A stretch of DNA of 64,000 bases from Streptomyces canus. GTDB lineage: Bacteria; Actinomycetota; Actinomycetes; Streptomycetales; Streptomycetaceae. The DNA lies in the NCBI RefSeq assembly GCF_030815415.1, contig NZ_JAUSWW010000001.1:5456001-5520000 (forward strand). The letters run 5' to 3'. The notes below the pieces were generated by a model that was given only the letters and a program-made list of their open reading frames with translations, had not been told where the DNA came from and did no database searches. Below are positions 31,375 to 39,530 of this stretch, one piece after another. Position 1 is the first letter of the stretch, and each line of letters opens with the position of its first letter. Position numbers and translations under genes: made by a program.

Positions 31375-32532
31375 TCAGCTGTCGCTGCCGCCGGCCCGCA
31401 GCTTCGCCAGGTCGGCCTTGACGGTGTTGATCGGGATGGCGAAACCGAGGCCGACGCTGCCGGCGCTGGACGAGGAGGTGGAGTCCGCGGCCGAGTACAT
31501 CGCCGAGTTGATGCCGACGATGTTGCCGTTCATGTCGATCAGCGCGCCGCCGGAGTTGCCGGGGTTCAGGGACGCGTCGGTCTGGAGCGCCTTGTACGTC
31601 GTCGTGGACGAACCGGTGTCGCCGTTGAACTCCTGGCCACCGAACTCGAACGGCCACTGCCCGCTGCCGCCGCCCTGGCCGCCCTGGCTCTGGCTCTCGT
31701 CGGTCGAGACGGTCACGTCGCGGTCGAGCGCCGAGACGATGCCGCTGGTGACGGTGCCGGTCAGGCCCTCGGGGGAGCCGATCGCCACGACCTCGTCGCC
31801 GACCTGGACACCGTCGGAGTTGCCGAGGGTCGCGGGGGTCAGCCCGGAGGCGTTCTCCAGCTTGATCAGGGCGAGGTCCTTGGCGCTGTCGGTGCCGACG
31901 ACCTTGGCCGTGTACTCCTTGCCGTCGCTCGTCGAGACCTTGATCGAGGAGGCGCCGGAGACGACGTGGTTGTTGGTGATGATCTCGCCGTCGCCGGTGA
32001 TGATCACGCCGGAGCCGGTGGAGGAGCCGTTGCTCAGCGTCGCGTTGATCTCGACGATGCTCGGGCTGACCGCCTTGGCGACCCCGGAGACCGTGCCCTT
32101 GGCGGAGGACGGGATGACGTTGGTGCTGGTGCTGCTGGAGGTGACCGTGTCGTTGCCGGTGAGTTCCTGGATGCCGTAGGCCGTACCGCCGCCGATCGCC
32201 GCGGCGACGATCGCCACGGCGGCGAGGAGGGCGAGGGGACCCCGGGTCCGCTTCTTCGGCGCGGCAGGCTCCGCCGGTGCCGCGGTGAGGAGAGCCGTAC
32301 CGCCGCCGTTGCCGTTGCCGTCGCCGCCGTCAGCGGACGTGGCGTAGGCCGCCTGCTGCTGGGCCGACCACACGGTCGTACCCGGCTCGACGGTCACCGG
32401 CTGCGGCGCGGGCGGCTGCGCCGGCGGGGGCGGCCACTCCGGGTTCACGGGGGAGGAGGCGTGCTGCTGGGCGCCCTGGTAGGGGTTCGCGTACTGCTCG
32501 TACTCGCCGTCGCGGCGGAAGCTCTCGGTCAT
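31375..32532 (-). CDS. Membrane-anchored trypsin-like serine protease (HtrA/DegP type, no PDZ)
   Basis: 385 aa. A cytosolic Pro/Gln-rich N-terminus of about 95 residues precedes one membrane helix (LALLAAVAIVAAAIGGGTAYG, near 100-120). The extracytoplasmic protease domain carries the triad in order: His in ITNNHVVSG (near 191), Asp in KDLALIKLE (near 222) and Ser in NPGNSGGALID (near 330). The chain stops soon after (KADLAKLRAGGSDS), so the PDZ domain usual in HtrA is missing. It would act in envelope quality control or signalling together with the adjacent two-component system. Confidence 0.92.
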   Translation of the reverse strand: MTESFRRDGEYEQYANPYQGAQQHASSPVNPEWPPPPAQPPAPQPVTVEPGTTVWSAQQQAAYATSADGGDGNGNGGGTALLTAAPAEPAAPKKRTRGPLALLAAVAIVAAAIGGGTAYGIQELTGNDTVTSSSTSTNVIPSSAKGTVSGVAKAVSPSIVEINATLSNGSSTGSGVIITGDGEIITNNHVVSGASSIKVSTSDGKEYTAKVVGTDSAKDLALIKLENASGLTPATLGNSDGVQVGDEVVAIGSPEGLTGTVTSGIVSALDRDVTVSTDESQSQGGQGGGSGQWPFEFGGQEFNGDTGSSTTTYKALQTDASLNPGNSGGALIDMNGNIVGINSAMYSAADSTSSSSAGSVGLGFAIPINTVKADLAKLRAGGSDS

Positions 32533-32668
32533 GGCACTGAGCTTGTCGCCCCACCATGAGAGCTCCCTGAGTGCTCCCTGAGAACGCCGCGAGAACCTCG
32601 TTCGCCCGATATAAAGCCGGACCAGGGAGCGGGCGGGAGCCTCTCAGACAAGCTTCATAGAAGCCCAC

Positions 32669-32733
32669 CAGGGGCGCGGGGCTGTATCGATCTGCGGCTC
32701 CGCCGCGGGGCGCGACCAGCCACGGACAAGCCG
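32669..32733 (+). repeat. Dispersed intergenic repeat, family A, copy 2
   Basis: AGGGGCGCGGGGCTGTATCG, then ATCTGCGGCTCCGCCGCGG and a CGCGACCAGCCAC tail. It matches 6201-6268 in inverted orientation with a few changes. It lies between the protease start and the end of the LacI gene. Confidence 0.8.
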
Positions 32734-32753
32734 CGGACGAACGACAGCCGGAC

Positions 32754-33776
32754 TTACGCACACCCGCAAGAGCGCCGCACAACAAGCCTCGACGGAAACA
32801 CCTTCAACCGCTCCCGGCGCGAACCCGCGACCCGCAGCCCGTCATCGAGCACCAGGTCCACCGCCGCCCGCGCCATCGCCGACCGGTCCGAAGCGACCGT
32901 TGTCATCGGCGGATCCGCCAGCGCGGCTTCCTTGATGTCGTCGAACCCGATCACCGCCAGCTCACCCGGCACATCGATCCGCAGCTCGCGTGCCGCGCGC
33001 AGCACGCCGATCGCCTGGTCGTCGGTGGAGCAGAAGATCGCGGGCGGACGCTCGGGGCCCGACAGCACACCCAGCGCCACCTGATACGCGTCGTAGCGGT
33101 TGTACGGCGCCTCGAAGAGCCGCCCCTCGGTGGAGATCCCCGCCTCGTCCATCGCGCGCCGCCAGCCCTCGACGTGGTCGGAGACCGGGTCGCCGACGGA
33201 GGGGGTCTCGGCGGTGCCGCCCATACAGGCGACGTAGGCGTAGCCGTGTTCCAGGAGGTGGCGGGTGGCGACCTCGGCGCCGCCGAGGTCGTCCGTGACC
33301 ACCGCGACGTCGTCGATCGCCTCGGGCCGCTCGTGCAGGAGCACCAGGCGGGCGTCCCAGGCGTCGATCTCGGCGGCGGCGTTGTCGTTCAGCGCGTGGC
33401 TGACCAGGATCAGGCCGGAGACCCGCATGCCGAGGAAGGCCCGCAGATAGTGGACCTCGCGCTCGGCGATGTAGTCGGAGTTGCCGACCAGCACCATTTT
33501 TCCGCGCTCGGACGCGGCCTGTTCGACCGCGTGCGCCATCTCCCCGAAGAAGGGCTGGCGCGCGTCCGGCACGATCAGGCCTATGAGGTCGGTGCGCCGC
33601 GATGCCATCGCCTGGGCGACCCGGTCGGGCCGATAACCCAGTTCCTTGATCGCGGCGAGGACACGCTCGCGCGTGGCCGGGGCAACCGGCCGGGGTCCGT
33701 TGTTGATGACATAGCTGACGACGGCGGTGGACGTCCCCGCCAGCCGCGCCACATCATCCCTGGTTACCTTGGCCAC
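32754..33776 (-). CDS. LacI-family transcriptional regulator
   Basis: 340 aa. The N-terminal helix-turn-helix and hinge are textbook (VTRDDVARLAGTSTAVVSYVINNGPRPVAPATRERVLAAIKELGY), followed by a periplasmic-binding-protein-like sugar sensor (LIGLIVPDARQPFF, ERPPAIFCSTDDQAIGVLRA, DVPGELAVIGFDDI). It ends in RRSCGCA. No sugar transport or catabolic operon is adjacent, so its target and ligand are unknown. Conserved upstream neighbour of glnR in streptomycetes. Confidence 0.94.
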   Translation of the reverse strand: MAKVTRDDVARLAGTSTAVVSYVINNGPRPVAPATRERVLAAIKELGYRPDRVAQAMASRRTDLIGLIVPDARQPFFGEMAHAVEQAASERGKMVLVGNSDYIAEREVHYLRAFLGMRVSGLILVSHALNDNAAAEIDAWDARLVLLHERPEAIDDVAVVTDDLGGAEVATRHLLEHGYAYVACMGGTAETPSVGDPVSDHVEGWRRAMDEAGISTEGRLFEAPYNRYDAYQVALGVLSGPERPPAIFCSTDDQAIGVLRAARELRIDVPGELAVIGFDDIKEAALADPPMTTVASDRSAMARAAVDLVLDDGLRVAGSRRERLKVFPSRLVVRRSCGCA

Positions 33777-33860
33777 GCGCGGAGTCTACGCGGATGGACC
33801 CGCTCTGGGCAGGGCGTGAAGGAGCTTCCCTGTGCCCCGCCCGAGCGTTTCCGACGACCG

Positions 33861-34640
33861 CTAGAGGTCGGCATTGACCTCGGCCGCGTCCAGGGCGGCC
33901 GTCTCGTCCGCATCCTCCGCCTTTGGCTGGGCGCTCTTGGACTTTGCCTCGTCCGAGACAGCCCCACCCTTCTCCGGAGTAACGAATCGATAACCGACGT
34001 TACGGACGGTTCCGATGAGCGACTCGTGCTCGGGGCCGAGCTTGGCGCGCAGACGTCGTACGTGCACGTCCACGGTCCGGGTGCCACCGAAGTAGTCGTA
34101 GCCCCATACCTCCTGAAGCAGCTGGGCGCGTGTGAAGACGCGGCCCGGGTGCTGGGCGAGGTATTTGAGGAGTTCGAACTCCTTGAAGGTCAGGTCGAGG
34201 ACCCGGCCCTTCAGTTTGGCGCTGTAGGTCGCCTCGTCGACCGAGAGGTCGCCGTTGCGGATCTCCATGGGGGAGTCGTCGTTGACGATCTGCTGCCGGC
34301 CCATGGCCAGGCGCAGTCGTGCCTCGACCTCGGCCGGTCCGGCGGTGTCGAGCAGGACGTCGTCGATGCCCCAGTCGGCGGTGACGGCGGCGAGGCCGCC
34401 CTCGGTGACGACGAGGATGAGCGGACAGCCCGGCCCCGTGGAGCGCAGGAGCTGGCACAGGCTGCGGACCTGTGGCAGATCGCGGCGGCCGTCGATGAGG
34501 ATCACGTCGGCACCAGGGGTGTCGACGAGGGCAGGGCCTTCTGCCGGGGCCACTCGCACGTTGTGCAGGAGCAGGCCGAGAGCGGGAAGCACCTCCGTCG
34601 ATGGCTGGAGGGCATTGGTCAGGAGCAGCAGAGAACTCAT
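33861..34640 (-). CDS. glnR: Global nitrogen regulator GlnR
   Basis: 259 aa from ATG 34640 (RBS GAGGAGG). It is an atypical OmpR-type regulator: a receiver-like domain (residues 1-115) without the full acidic pocket, working through an Asp-mediated homodimer without a partner kinase, then a winged helix at about 125-225 (LDLTFKEFELLKYLAQHPGRVFTR; TVDVHVRRLRAKLGPE) and a charged Lys/Glu/Ala tail. In Streptomyces it activates glnA, amtB and nitrate/nitrite assimilation genes. No kinase gene is adjacent, consistent with this family. A hairpin with a minus-strand T-run lies 69-96 bp upstream. Confidence 0.96.
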   Translation of the reverse strand: MSSLLLLTNALQPSTEVLPALGLLLHNVRVAPAEGPALVDTPGADVILIDGRRDLPQVRSLCQLLRSTGPGCPLILVVTEGGLAAVTADWGIDDVLLDTAGPAEVEARLRLAMGRQQIVNDDSPMEIRNGDLSVDEATYSAKLKGRVLDLTFKEFELLKYLAQHPGRVFTRAQLLQEVWGYDYFGGTRTVDVHVRRLRAKLGPEHESLIGTVRNVGYRFVTPEKGGAVSDEAKSKSAQPKAEDADETAALDAAEVNADL

Positions 34641-34708
34641 ACGGCTGGTTCCTCCTCGGTCCCGGCGAGGTCGTAGCTTTCGTATACAGGTGATCCGAAA
34701 GCACAAAA

Positions 34709-34736
34709 GGACTCGGGGGCTGCATTGCCCGAGTCC
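34709..34736 (-). terminator. Hairpin with T-run on the minus strand, upstream of glnR
   Basis: 9-bp stem ggactcggg / cccgagtcc (34709-34717 / 34728-34736). On the minus strand it is followed by TTTTG. It lies between the divergent starts of glnR and the hydrolase gene, so it either ends antisense transcription coming from the hydrolase side or forms an attenuator in the glnR leader. Confidence 0.65.
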
Positions 34737-34758
34737 TCTGTTGAGGAGAATAGCCCAC

Positions 34759-35634
34759 ATGCGCATTGATCCGGCAGGTCGTGTGGTGCGATCCACCCCG
34801 ATTCCGCACTCTGAGACGAACAGAGGCACACCTATACGGACGTTTCTGCACACCACCGACGGTGTGACGATCGATTCCGTATACGATCCGTCGGCCGTTG
34901 TATACGACACCTCCGCTTCATCCGCGCGTGGTCTCGTGTTCGTCGTCGCGCACGGTTTCACCGGCGATGTGGATCGTCCTCATGTTCGCCGGGTGGCCGA
35001 GACTTTCACGCAGTACGGGGCCGTGGTCACGTTCTCCTTCCGCGGCCACGGGGCCTCCGGTGGGCGCTCGACGGTGGGGGACCGCGAGGTGCTGGATCTG
35101 GCGGCCGCGGTGGAGTGGGCCAGGTCGCTCGGGCACACGCGCGTGGTGACCGTCGGCTTCTCCATGGGCGGTTCTGTGGTGCTGCGGCACGCGGCCCTGT
35201 ACCGGCCGGGCGGTGACTCGGGGCGCGAGGGGCGCACGGAAGCGCATTCGGACGCGGTGGTCTCGGTGAGTGCTCCGGCTCGCTGGTACTACCGCGGCAC
35301 GGCCCCTATGCGCAGGGTCCACTGGCTGATAACCCGCCCCGAGGGCCGTCTGGTCGGCCGCTACGGCCTGCGGACGAGGATCCACCACCGGGAGTGGGAC
35401 CCGGTCCCGCTGTCCCCCGTGGAGGCCGTCCCGAGGATCGCCCCCACTCCTCTCCTCGTCGTCCACGGCGACCGCGACGGCTATTTCCCCCTCGATCACC
35501 CCCGCATGCTCGCCGCGGCCGCCGGTGACCACGGCGAACTGTGGCTGGAGCCCGGCATGGGCCATGCCGAGAACGCGGCGCCGGACGAGCTGCTGGGGCG
35601 CATCGGGGACTGGGCCGTCGCACAGGGCGGCTAG
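34759..35634 (+). CDS. Alpha/beta hydrolase
   Basis: 291 aa from ATG 34759 (RBS GAGGAG). Alpha/beta-fold features: oxyanion region VVAHGFTGDVDRPH near residue 62, nucleophile elbow GFSMGGS near residue 134, Asp in VVHGDRDGYFPL near residue 236 and His in GMGHAEN near residue 266, together a full Ser-Asp-His triad. Probably an esterase or lysophospholipase-like enzyme; substrate unknown. It is divergent from glnR and followed 37 bp later by a MoaD/ThiS-like gene. Confidence 0.9.
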   Translation: MRIDPAGRVVRSTPIPHSETNRGTPIRTFLHTTDGVTIDSVYDPSAVVYDTSASSARGLVFVVAHGFTGDVDRPHVRRVAETFTQYGAVVTFSFRGHGASGGRSTVGDREVLDLAAAVEWARSLGHTRVVTVGFSMGGSVVLRHAALYRPGGDSGREGRTEAHSDAVVSVSAPARWYYRGTAPMRRVHWLITRPEGRLVGRYGLRTRIHHREWDPVPLSPVEAVPRIAPTPLLVVHGDRDGYFPLDHPRMLAAAAGDHGELWLEPGMGHAENAAPDELLGRIGDWAVAQGG

Positions 35635-35671
35635 CCTGACCGTGTACACAGCCGATTGATTGAGGAACCGG

Positions 35672-35926
35672 ATGCCCAAGGTCACGGTCCGCTACTGGGC
35701 CGCCGCCAAGTCCGCGGCCGGCGTCGCCGAGGAGGCGTACGACGCGGACACGCTCGCCGAGGCGCTCGACGCGGTGCGCGGGCGACACCCCGGCGAACTC
35801 ACGCGCGTCCTGCAGCGATGCTCGTTCCTCATCGACGGTGACCCCGTGGGCACCCGCGGACATGAGACGGTACGGCTGGCCGACGGCGGCACGGTCGAGG
35901 TGCTCCCGCCGTTCGCAGGAGGGTGA
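35672..35926 (+). CDS. MoaD/ThiS-family sulfur-carrier protein
   Basis: 84 aa, start at ATG 35672. Ubiquitin-like beta-grasp protein: KVTVRYWAAAKSAAGVAEE at the N-terminus, and the essential C-terminal Gly-Gly (VEVLPPFAGG) that becomes a thiocarboxylate. It could be the small subunit of molybdopterin synthase or another sulfur carrier. No moaE or thiG is adjacent, so the pathway is open, but sulfur-transfer genes lie 2.5 kb downstream. It overlaps or abuts the next ORF. Confidence 0.88.
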   Translation: MPKVTVRYWAAAKSAAGVAEEAYDADTLAEALDAVRGRHPGELTRVLQRCSFLIDGDPVGTRGHETVRLADGGTVEVLPPFAGG

Positions 35927-35928
35927 CG

Positions 35929-37020
35929 ATGACCGACCAGCCGTATGAGGGGCAGCAGCAGTACCAGCAGGGGTACGACCCGTACTGGCAGCAGCCTCAG
36001 CACCAGTCCCAGCCCCAGCCCCAGCATCAGCAGCAGTCCTGGCCCGGGCAGCAGCAGGGCTACGAGGATCCGCAGGCCGCCCAGCAGTACACCCAGCAGT
36101 GGCAGGGCCAGACCTGGGAGACCCAGGCCCAGGCACCGGTCGCGCCGGCCGCGGACACCTCGTACGCGCCGCAGCAGGCGTACGCCGAGCCGCCGGCCCC
36201 CGTGGCGACCCCTCCGCAGGCCCCCGTCACCTCCGGCTACGGCCCCGCCAGCATCGGCGGCAACGCCCGCATCACCGACGCCCAGCGCGCCCGGCTCGAG
36301 GGCCGCTCCCCGGTCATCGAGCCCGGCATGCAGCCCGCCGCGCTCACCGCGCTGCTCGGTCTGCTCCTCGCCGGCACGGCGGCCGTCGGGTCGTACGCAC
36401 TGCTCGTCCCGCTCGTCGCCCTCCAGGCCGTGACGGCGGCCGGCTGGTTCCGGCTGAACGGCATGTGGCCCGCCCGGCAGGGCATCGCGCTGGCGTTCCT
36501 GGGCGCGCTGGTCGCGGACGTGGCGCTGCTGGCGTCCGACCACGCGCCGTCCGCGATCCTCGGGACGCTGGGCGTGTGGGTGCTGCTCTCCCTGGTGCTC
36601 CAGCTGCGCTCGCACGCCGACGCCGACACCCGGATGTACGGCCTGATGGCCACCGTCGCCTCGGCGGCCCTGGCGATCATCGCGTCCGGCTATCTCGCGG
36701 CCGCCGCGGACGCGGTGACGGTCGGCGCGGCCTCGGTCGCGGTCGCCGTCCTGGCCCGTGCGCTGCCGCTGCCGACGCCGGCCTCCGTGGTGGTCTCGCT
36801 GCTCGCCGCGGCGGGCGCGGGCATCGCGGTCGGCGGGATGACGGACCTGGGCTCCGAGGGCGCGCTGCTGGGTGCGGGCGCGGGGATGTGCGCGCTGATC
36901 GGCCACCGGGTCGCGAGCTATGACTACCCGTCCCGCTTCGTGCACTTCACGGCGGGCGTGGCCCTGCCGCTGGCCGCCGCGGCACCGACGGTGTACGTGC
37001 TGGGGCGGGCGCTCGGGTAA
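35929..37020 (+). CDS. Membrane protein with Gln/Pro-rich cytosolic N-terminus
   Basis: 363 aa from ATG 35929 (a GTG at 35923 overlapping the previous stop is also possible). The first 120 residues are low-complexity Gln/Tyr/Pro (QQQYQQGYDPYWQQPQ), the rest contains eight or more hydrophobic helices from residue about 140 to the end. No catalytic motif. Conserved hypothetical membrane protein of Streptomyces; function unknown. Coupled to the MoaD/ThiS gene. Confidence 0.8.
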   Translation: MTDQPYEGQQQYQQGYDPYWQQPQHQSQPQPQHQQQSWPGQQQGYEDPQAAQQYTQQWQGQTWETQAQAPVAPAADTSYAPQQAYAEPPAPVATPPQAPVTSGYGPASIGGNARITDAQRARLEGRSPVIEPGMQPAALTALLGLLLAGTAAVGSYALLVPLVALQAVTAAGWFRLNGMWPARQGIALAFLGALVADVALLASDHAPSAILGTLGVWVLLSLVLQLRSHADADTRMYGLMATVASAALAIIASGYLAAAADAVTVGAASVAVAVLARALPLPTPASVVVSLLAAAGAGIAVGGMTDLGSEGALLGAGAGMCALIGHRVASYDYPSRFVHFTAGVALPLAAAAPTVYVLGRALG

Positions 37021-37129
37021 AGCCCGGGCCCGCCTTGTCACAGGTGATCGACAAACTCCTGGTCGGCGTCCCCGCCGCAGTTACGGTGGCCCCCGGACGT
37101 AGACCGCCTAGGTGGGGGAACACCAAAGA

Positions 37130-37858
37130 ATGCGCGCACTGCGAATACTTCTGATCGTCGTCGTCATTCTGGGCGGCCTCTTCGTGATCGCCGACCGTGT
37201 CGCGGTCCACTTCGCGGAGGGCGAGGTGGCGGACAAGCTCAGGACCACCGAGAACCTCTCCTCCACGCCCGATGTGTCGATCAAGGGCTTCCCGTTCCTC
37301 ACCCAGGTCGTCTCCGGCGAGCTCGACGACACCGAGGTCGGCATCAAGGACTACGAGGCCGCCGCCGGCACCACGGGCGACAAGATCCGCATCGACGACA
37401 TCAAGGCGAACTTCAAGGGCGTCGCCTTCTCCGGCGACTACAGCTCCGCGACCGCCGCCACCGCGAACGGCACCGCGAGCATCTCCTACGACGAGCTGCT
37501 CGAGGCCGCCGCGTCCGAACCGACGGAGATCTTCACCGGGGTGACGGCCGAGGTCGTCGGCCTCTCCGACGGCGGCAACGGCAAGATCAAGGTGAACGTC
37601 AAGGTCACGGCCCTGGGCAAGTCGACGACGTATCCGGTGCTCAGCACGGTCACCGTCGACGGCGACACCGTGAAGGTGCACGCGGACAACCTGCCGAACA
37701 TGGTCGTCGAGGTCGCGGAGGGCAAGGTCCGCTCGATCACCGACTTCGAGCAGAAGATCGACGATCTGCCCGGCGGTGTGCAGCTCGACAAGGTCGAGGC
37801 CGCGCAGAACGGCGTAGAGGTGACGGTAAAGGGTTCGAACGTCGAGCTGGCCGGGTAG
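37130..37858 (+). CDS. DUF2993 / LmeA-like phospholipid-binding protein
   Basis: 242 aa from ATG 37130 (RBS GGGGGAA). One N-terminal membrane anchor (LRILLIVVVILGGLFVIAD) then an extracytoplasmic domain with the DUF2993 pattern (SIKGFPFLTQVVSGELDDTEV near residue 45; LPNMVVEVAEGKVRSITDF near residue 190). LmeA, the mycobacterial member, binds phosphatidylinositol lipids and aids lipomannan assembly; that role is not proven here. Monocistronic. Confidence 0.87.
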   Translation: MRALRILLIVVVILGGLFVIADRVAVHFAEGEVADKLRTTENLSSTPDVSIKGFPFLTQVVSGELDDTEVGIKDYEAAAGTTGDKIRIDDIKANFKGVAFSGDYSSATAATANGTASISYDELLEAAASEPTEIFTGVTAEVVGLSDGGNGKIKVNVKVTALGKSTTYPVLSTVTVDGDTVKVHADNLPNMVVEVAEGKVRSITDFEQKIDDLPGGVQLDKVEAAQNGVEVTVKGSNVELAG

Positions 37859-38018
37859 GACCGCGTTCGGCGGACAGGAACTGTCCGAGGAGCGAGACGG
37901 GCCGTCCGCACCGCAGATGTGGCGACGGCCACCGGCGCCCGAAACCCGTGCGAACACGGTCCGGGCGCTGCTCGCATCCCACATCCCGGACGATCGCGTC
38001 TCAAAATACGACACGCCG

Positions 38019-38048
38019 GTGACACGCCAGGCTGTCCGTCCCTACGAT
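38019..38048 (+). promoter_or_regulatory. Vegetative-type promoter of the cysteine leader peptide
   Basis: -35 GTGACA (38019-38024), 18-bp spacer, -10 TACGAT (38043-38048). The expected start of transcription is 38055, the A of the leader-peptide ATG, predicting a leaderless mRNA. Confidence 0.65.
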
Positions 38049-38054
38049 CGACGC

Positions 38055-38135
38055 ATGAAGCGACAGGCGGATCTCACGAAGCGGCGGGCAGTGGACCTGT
38101 GCCGCGTTGCCGCCATGCTCTGTCGCACCTTCTGA
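38055..38135 (+). CDS. Cysteine-containing leader peptide ahead of the sulfurtransferase gene
   Basis: 26 aa: MKRQADLTKRRAV then DLCRVAAMLCRTF. Two Cys lie in the conserved LCRVxxxLCR block, the mark of the putative leader peptides found upstream of sulfur-metabolism genes in actinobacteria. There is no ribosome-binding site before ATG 38055 and the promoter spacing predicts that transcription starts on the ATG. Two hairpins follow (38136-38156, 38165-38180) and the sulfurtransferase starts 125 bp downstream. Stalling at the Cys codons when cysteine is scarce would be the expected control, by attenuation or by changing access to the downstream RBS. Confidence 0.82.
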   Translation: MKRQADLTKRRAVDLCRVAAMLCRTF

Positions 38136-38180
38136 GCGGAAGCTCCGTCCTTCCGCATCCCCTCGCCCTGATTCCAGGGC
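38136..38180 (+). promoter_or_regulatory. Two hairpins after the leader peptide (possible attenuator)
   Basis: First stem gcggaag / cttccgc (38136-38142 / 38150-38156), beginning at the leader stop codon. Second stem gccctg / cagggc (38165-38170 / 38175-38180). Neither has a T-run. The downstream RBS CGGAGGAG is near 38248. Confidence 0.5.
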
Positions 38181-38260
38181 ATCCGTGCGCCGCGCCCGCA
38201 CCGGGCCACGCACCCTCGCACTCGCACGCCCCGCCGTAACTGCCCCGGAGGAGAAAGAGC

Positions 38261-39100
38261 ATGAGCCGCAGCGACGTCCTGGTCGACGCCGACTGGGTCG
38301 AGGCCAACCTCGACAACGCCGACATCGCGATCGTGGAGGTGGACGAAGACACGTCCGCCTACGAGAAGAACCACATCAAGAACGCGATCCGGATCGACTG
38401 GACGAAGGACCTGCAGGACCCGGTCCGCCGTGACTTCATCGACCAGGAGGGCTTCGAGAAGCTCCTCTCGGCGAAGGGCATCGCCAACGACACGCTGGTG
38501 ATCCTCTACGGCGGCAACAACAACTGGTTCGCGTCCTACGCCTACTGGTACTTCAAGCTCTACGGCCACGAGAACGTCAAGCTCCTCGACGGCGGCCGCA
38601 AGAAGTGGGAGCTGGACGCCCGCGAGCTGGTCGAGGAGGTCCCGGAGCGGGCCGCCACCGACTACAAGGCCAAGCCCCAGAACACCGCGATCCGCGCCTT
38701 CCGCGACGACGTGGTGGCGGCGATCGGTTCGCAGAACCTCGTCGACGTCCGTTCGCCCGACGAGTTCAGCGGCAAGCTGCTCGCGCCGGCGCACCTTCCG
38801 CAGGAGCAGTCGCAGCGTTCGGGCCACGTCCCGTCCGCCCGCAACATCCCGTGGTCGAAGAACGCCAACGACGACGGCACCTTCAAGTCGGACGACGAGC
38901 TCAAGGAGCTCTACGCCGAGGAGCAGGTGGACCTGGCGAAGGACACCATCGCCTACTGCCGCATCGGTGAGCGCTCGGCTCTCACCTGGTTCGTGCTGCA
39001 CGAGCTGCTGGGCGTGGAGAACGTCAAGAACTACGACGGCTCCTGGACCGAGTACGGCAGCCTGGTCGGCGTTCCGATCGAGCTCGGCGCCAACAAGTAA
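38261..39100 (+). CDS. Thiosulfate sulfurtransferase (rhodanese)
   Basis: 279 aa with two rhodanese domains. The inactive N-terminal domain covers residues about 1-120 (VDADWVEANLDNADIAIVEV; VILYGGNNNWFASYAYWYFK). The catalytic domain covers 150-275 with VDVRSPDEFSGK and the active-site loop around Cys in AYCRIGERSALTWFVL near residue 230. It transfers sulfane sulfur from thiosulfate to thiophilic acceptors. RBS CGGAGGAGAAAG. It is followed by DUF1416, a conserved partner in actinomycetes (the CysA/SseC pair of mycobacteria), and preceded by a cysteine leader peptide. Confidence 0.93.
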   Translation: MSRSDVLVDADWVEANLDNADIAIVEVDEDTSAYEKNHIKNAIRIDWTKDLQDPVRRDFIDQEGFEKLLSAKGIANDTLVILYGGNNNWFASYAYWYFKLYGHENVKLLDGGRKKWELDARELVEEVPERAATDYKAKPQNTAIRAFRDDVVAAIGSQNLVDVRSPDEFSGKLLAPAHLPQEQSQRSGHVPSARNIPWSKNANDDGTFKSDDELKELYAEEQVDLAKDTIAYCRIGERSALTWFVLHELLGVENVKNYDGSWTEYGSLVGVPIELGANK

Positions 39101-39162
39101 GCACAGACCCCGCTCAATCCCGACCGGCCTTCCTTCCGGTCAGACCCCTCTTGGAGAAAGAC

Positions 39163-39450
39163 ATGTGTGGAGCGAAGGCCGGCGGCCCGGACGCCTCGAC
39201 GATCAAGCCCGGTGAGACCACGATCCAGGGCCAGGTGACCCGCGACGGCGAGCCGGTGGTGGGCTACGTCCGCCTCCTGGACTCGACCGGCGAGTTCACC
39301 GCCGAGGTCCCCACCTCGGCGACGGGCCAGTTCCGTTTCTACGCGGCCGAGGGCACCTGGACCGTCCGCGCCCTGGTCCCCGGCGGCACCGCCGACCGCA
39401 CGGTCGTCGCCCAGCAGGGCGGCCTCGCGGAGGTCGCGATCGCGGTCTGA
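39163..39450 (+). CDS. DUF1416 protein (SseC-like)
   Basis: 95 aa from ATG 39163 (RBS GGAGAAAG). It starts MCGAKAGGPD with a conserved Cys at position 2, then an all-beta domain resembling transthyretin-like or carboxypeptidase-regulatory folds (TTIQGQVTRDGEPVVGYVRL, TGEFTAEVPTSATGQFRFY). Always paired with thiosulfate sulfurtransferase in actinobacteria; its role in sulfur transfer is not established. A perfect terminator follows. Confidence 0.9.
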   Translation: MCGAKAGGPDASTIKPGETTIQGQVTRDGEPVVGYVRLLDSTGEFTAEVPTSATGQFRFYAAEGTWTVRALVPGGTADRTVVAQQGGLAEVAIAV

Positions 39451-39465
39451 ACCGCCGAGACCGAC

Positions 39466-39499
39466 CGAAGGGCCGCACCCTGCCGGGTGCGGCCCTTCG
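39466..39499 (+). terminator. Terminator after the sulfurtransferase-DUF1416 operon
   Basis: 15-bp perfect stem (39466-39480 / 39485-39499), loop tgcc, 15 bp after the stop codon; no strong T-tract. Confidence 0.85.
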
Positions 39500-39530
39500 G
39501 CATGTCCGTGGACGGGCCTACGCTGGACTC

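Noticed and set aside
31375..31480. PDZ domain at the end of the HtrA-like protease
   Set aside because: Only about 50 residues follow the catalytic Ser, too short for a PDZ domain.
33861..34640. glnR gene as an ordinary two-component response regulator
   Set aside because: No cognate kinase gene is adjacent and the receiver lacks the full acidic pocket; length, tail and neighbours match GlnR.
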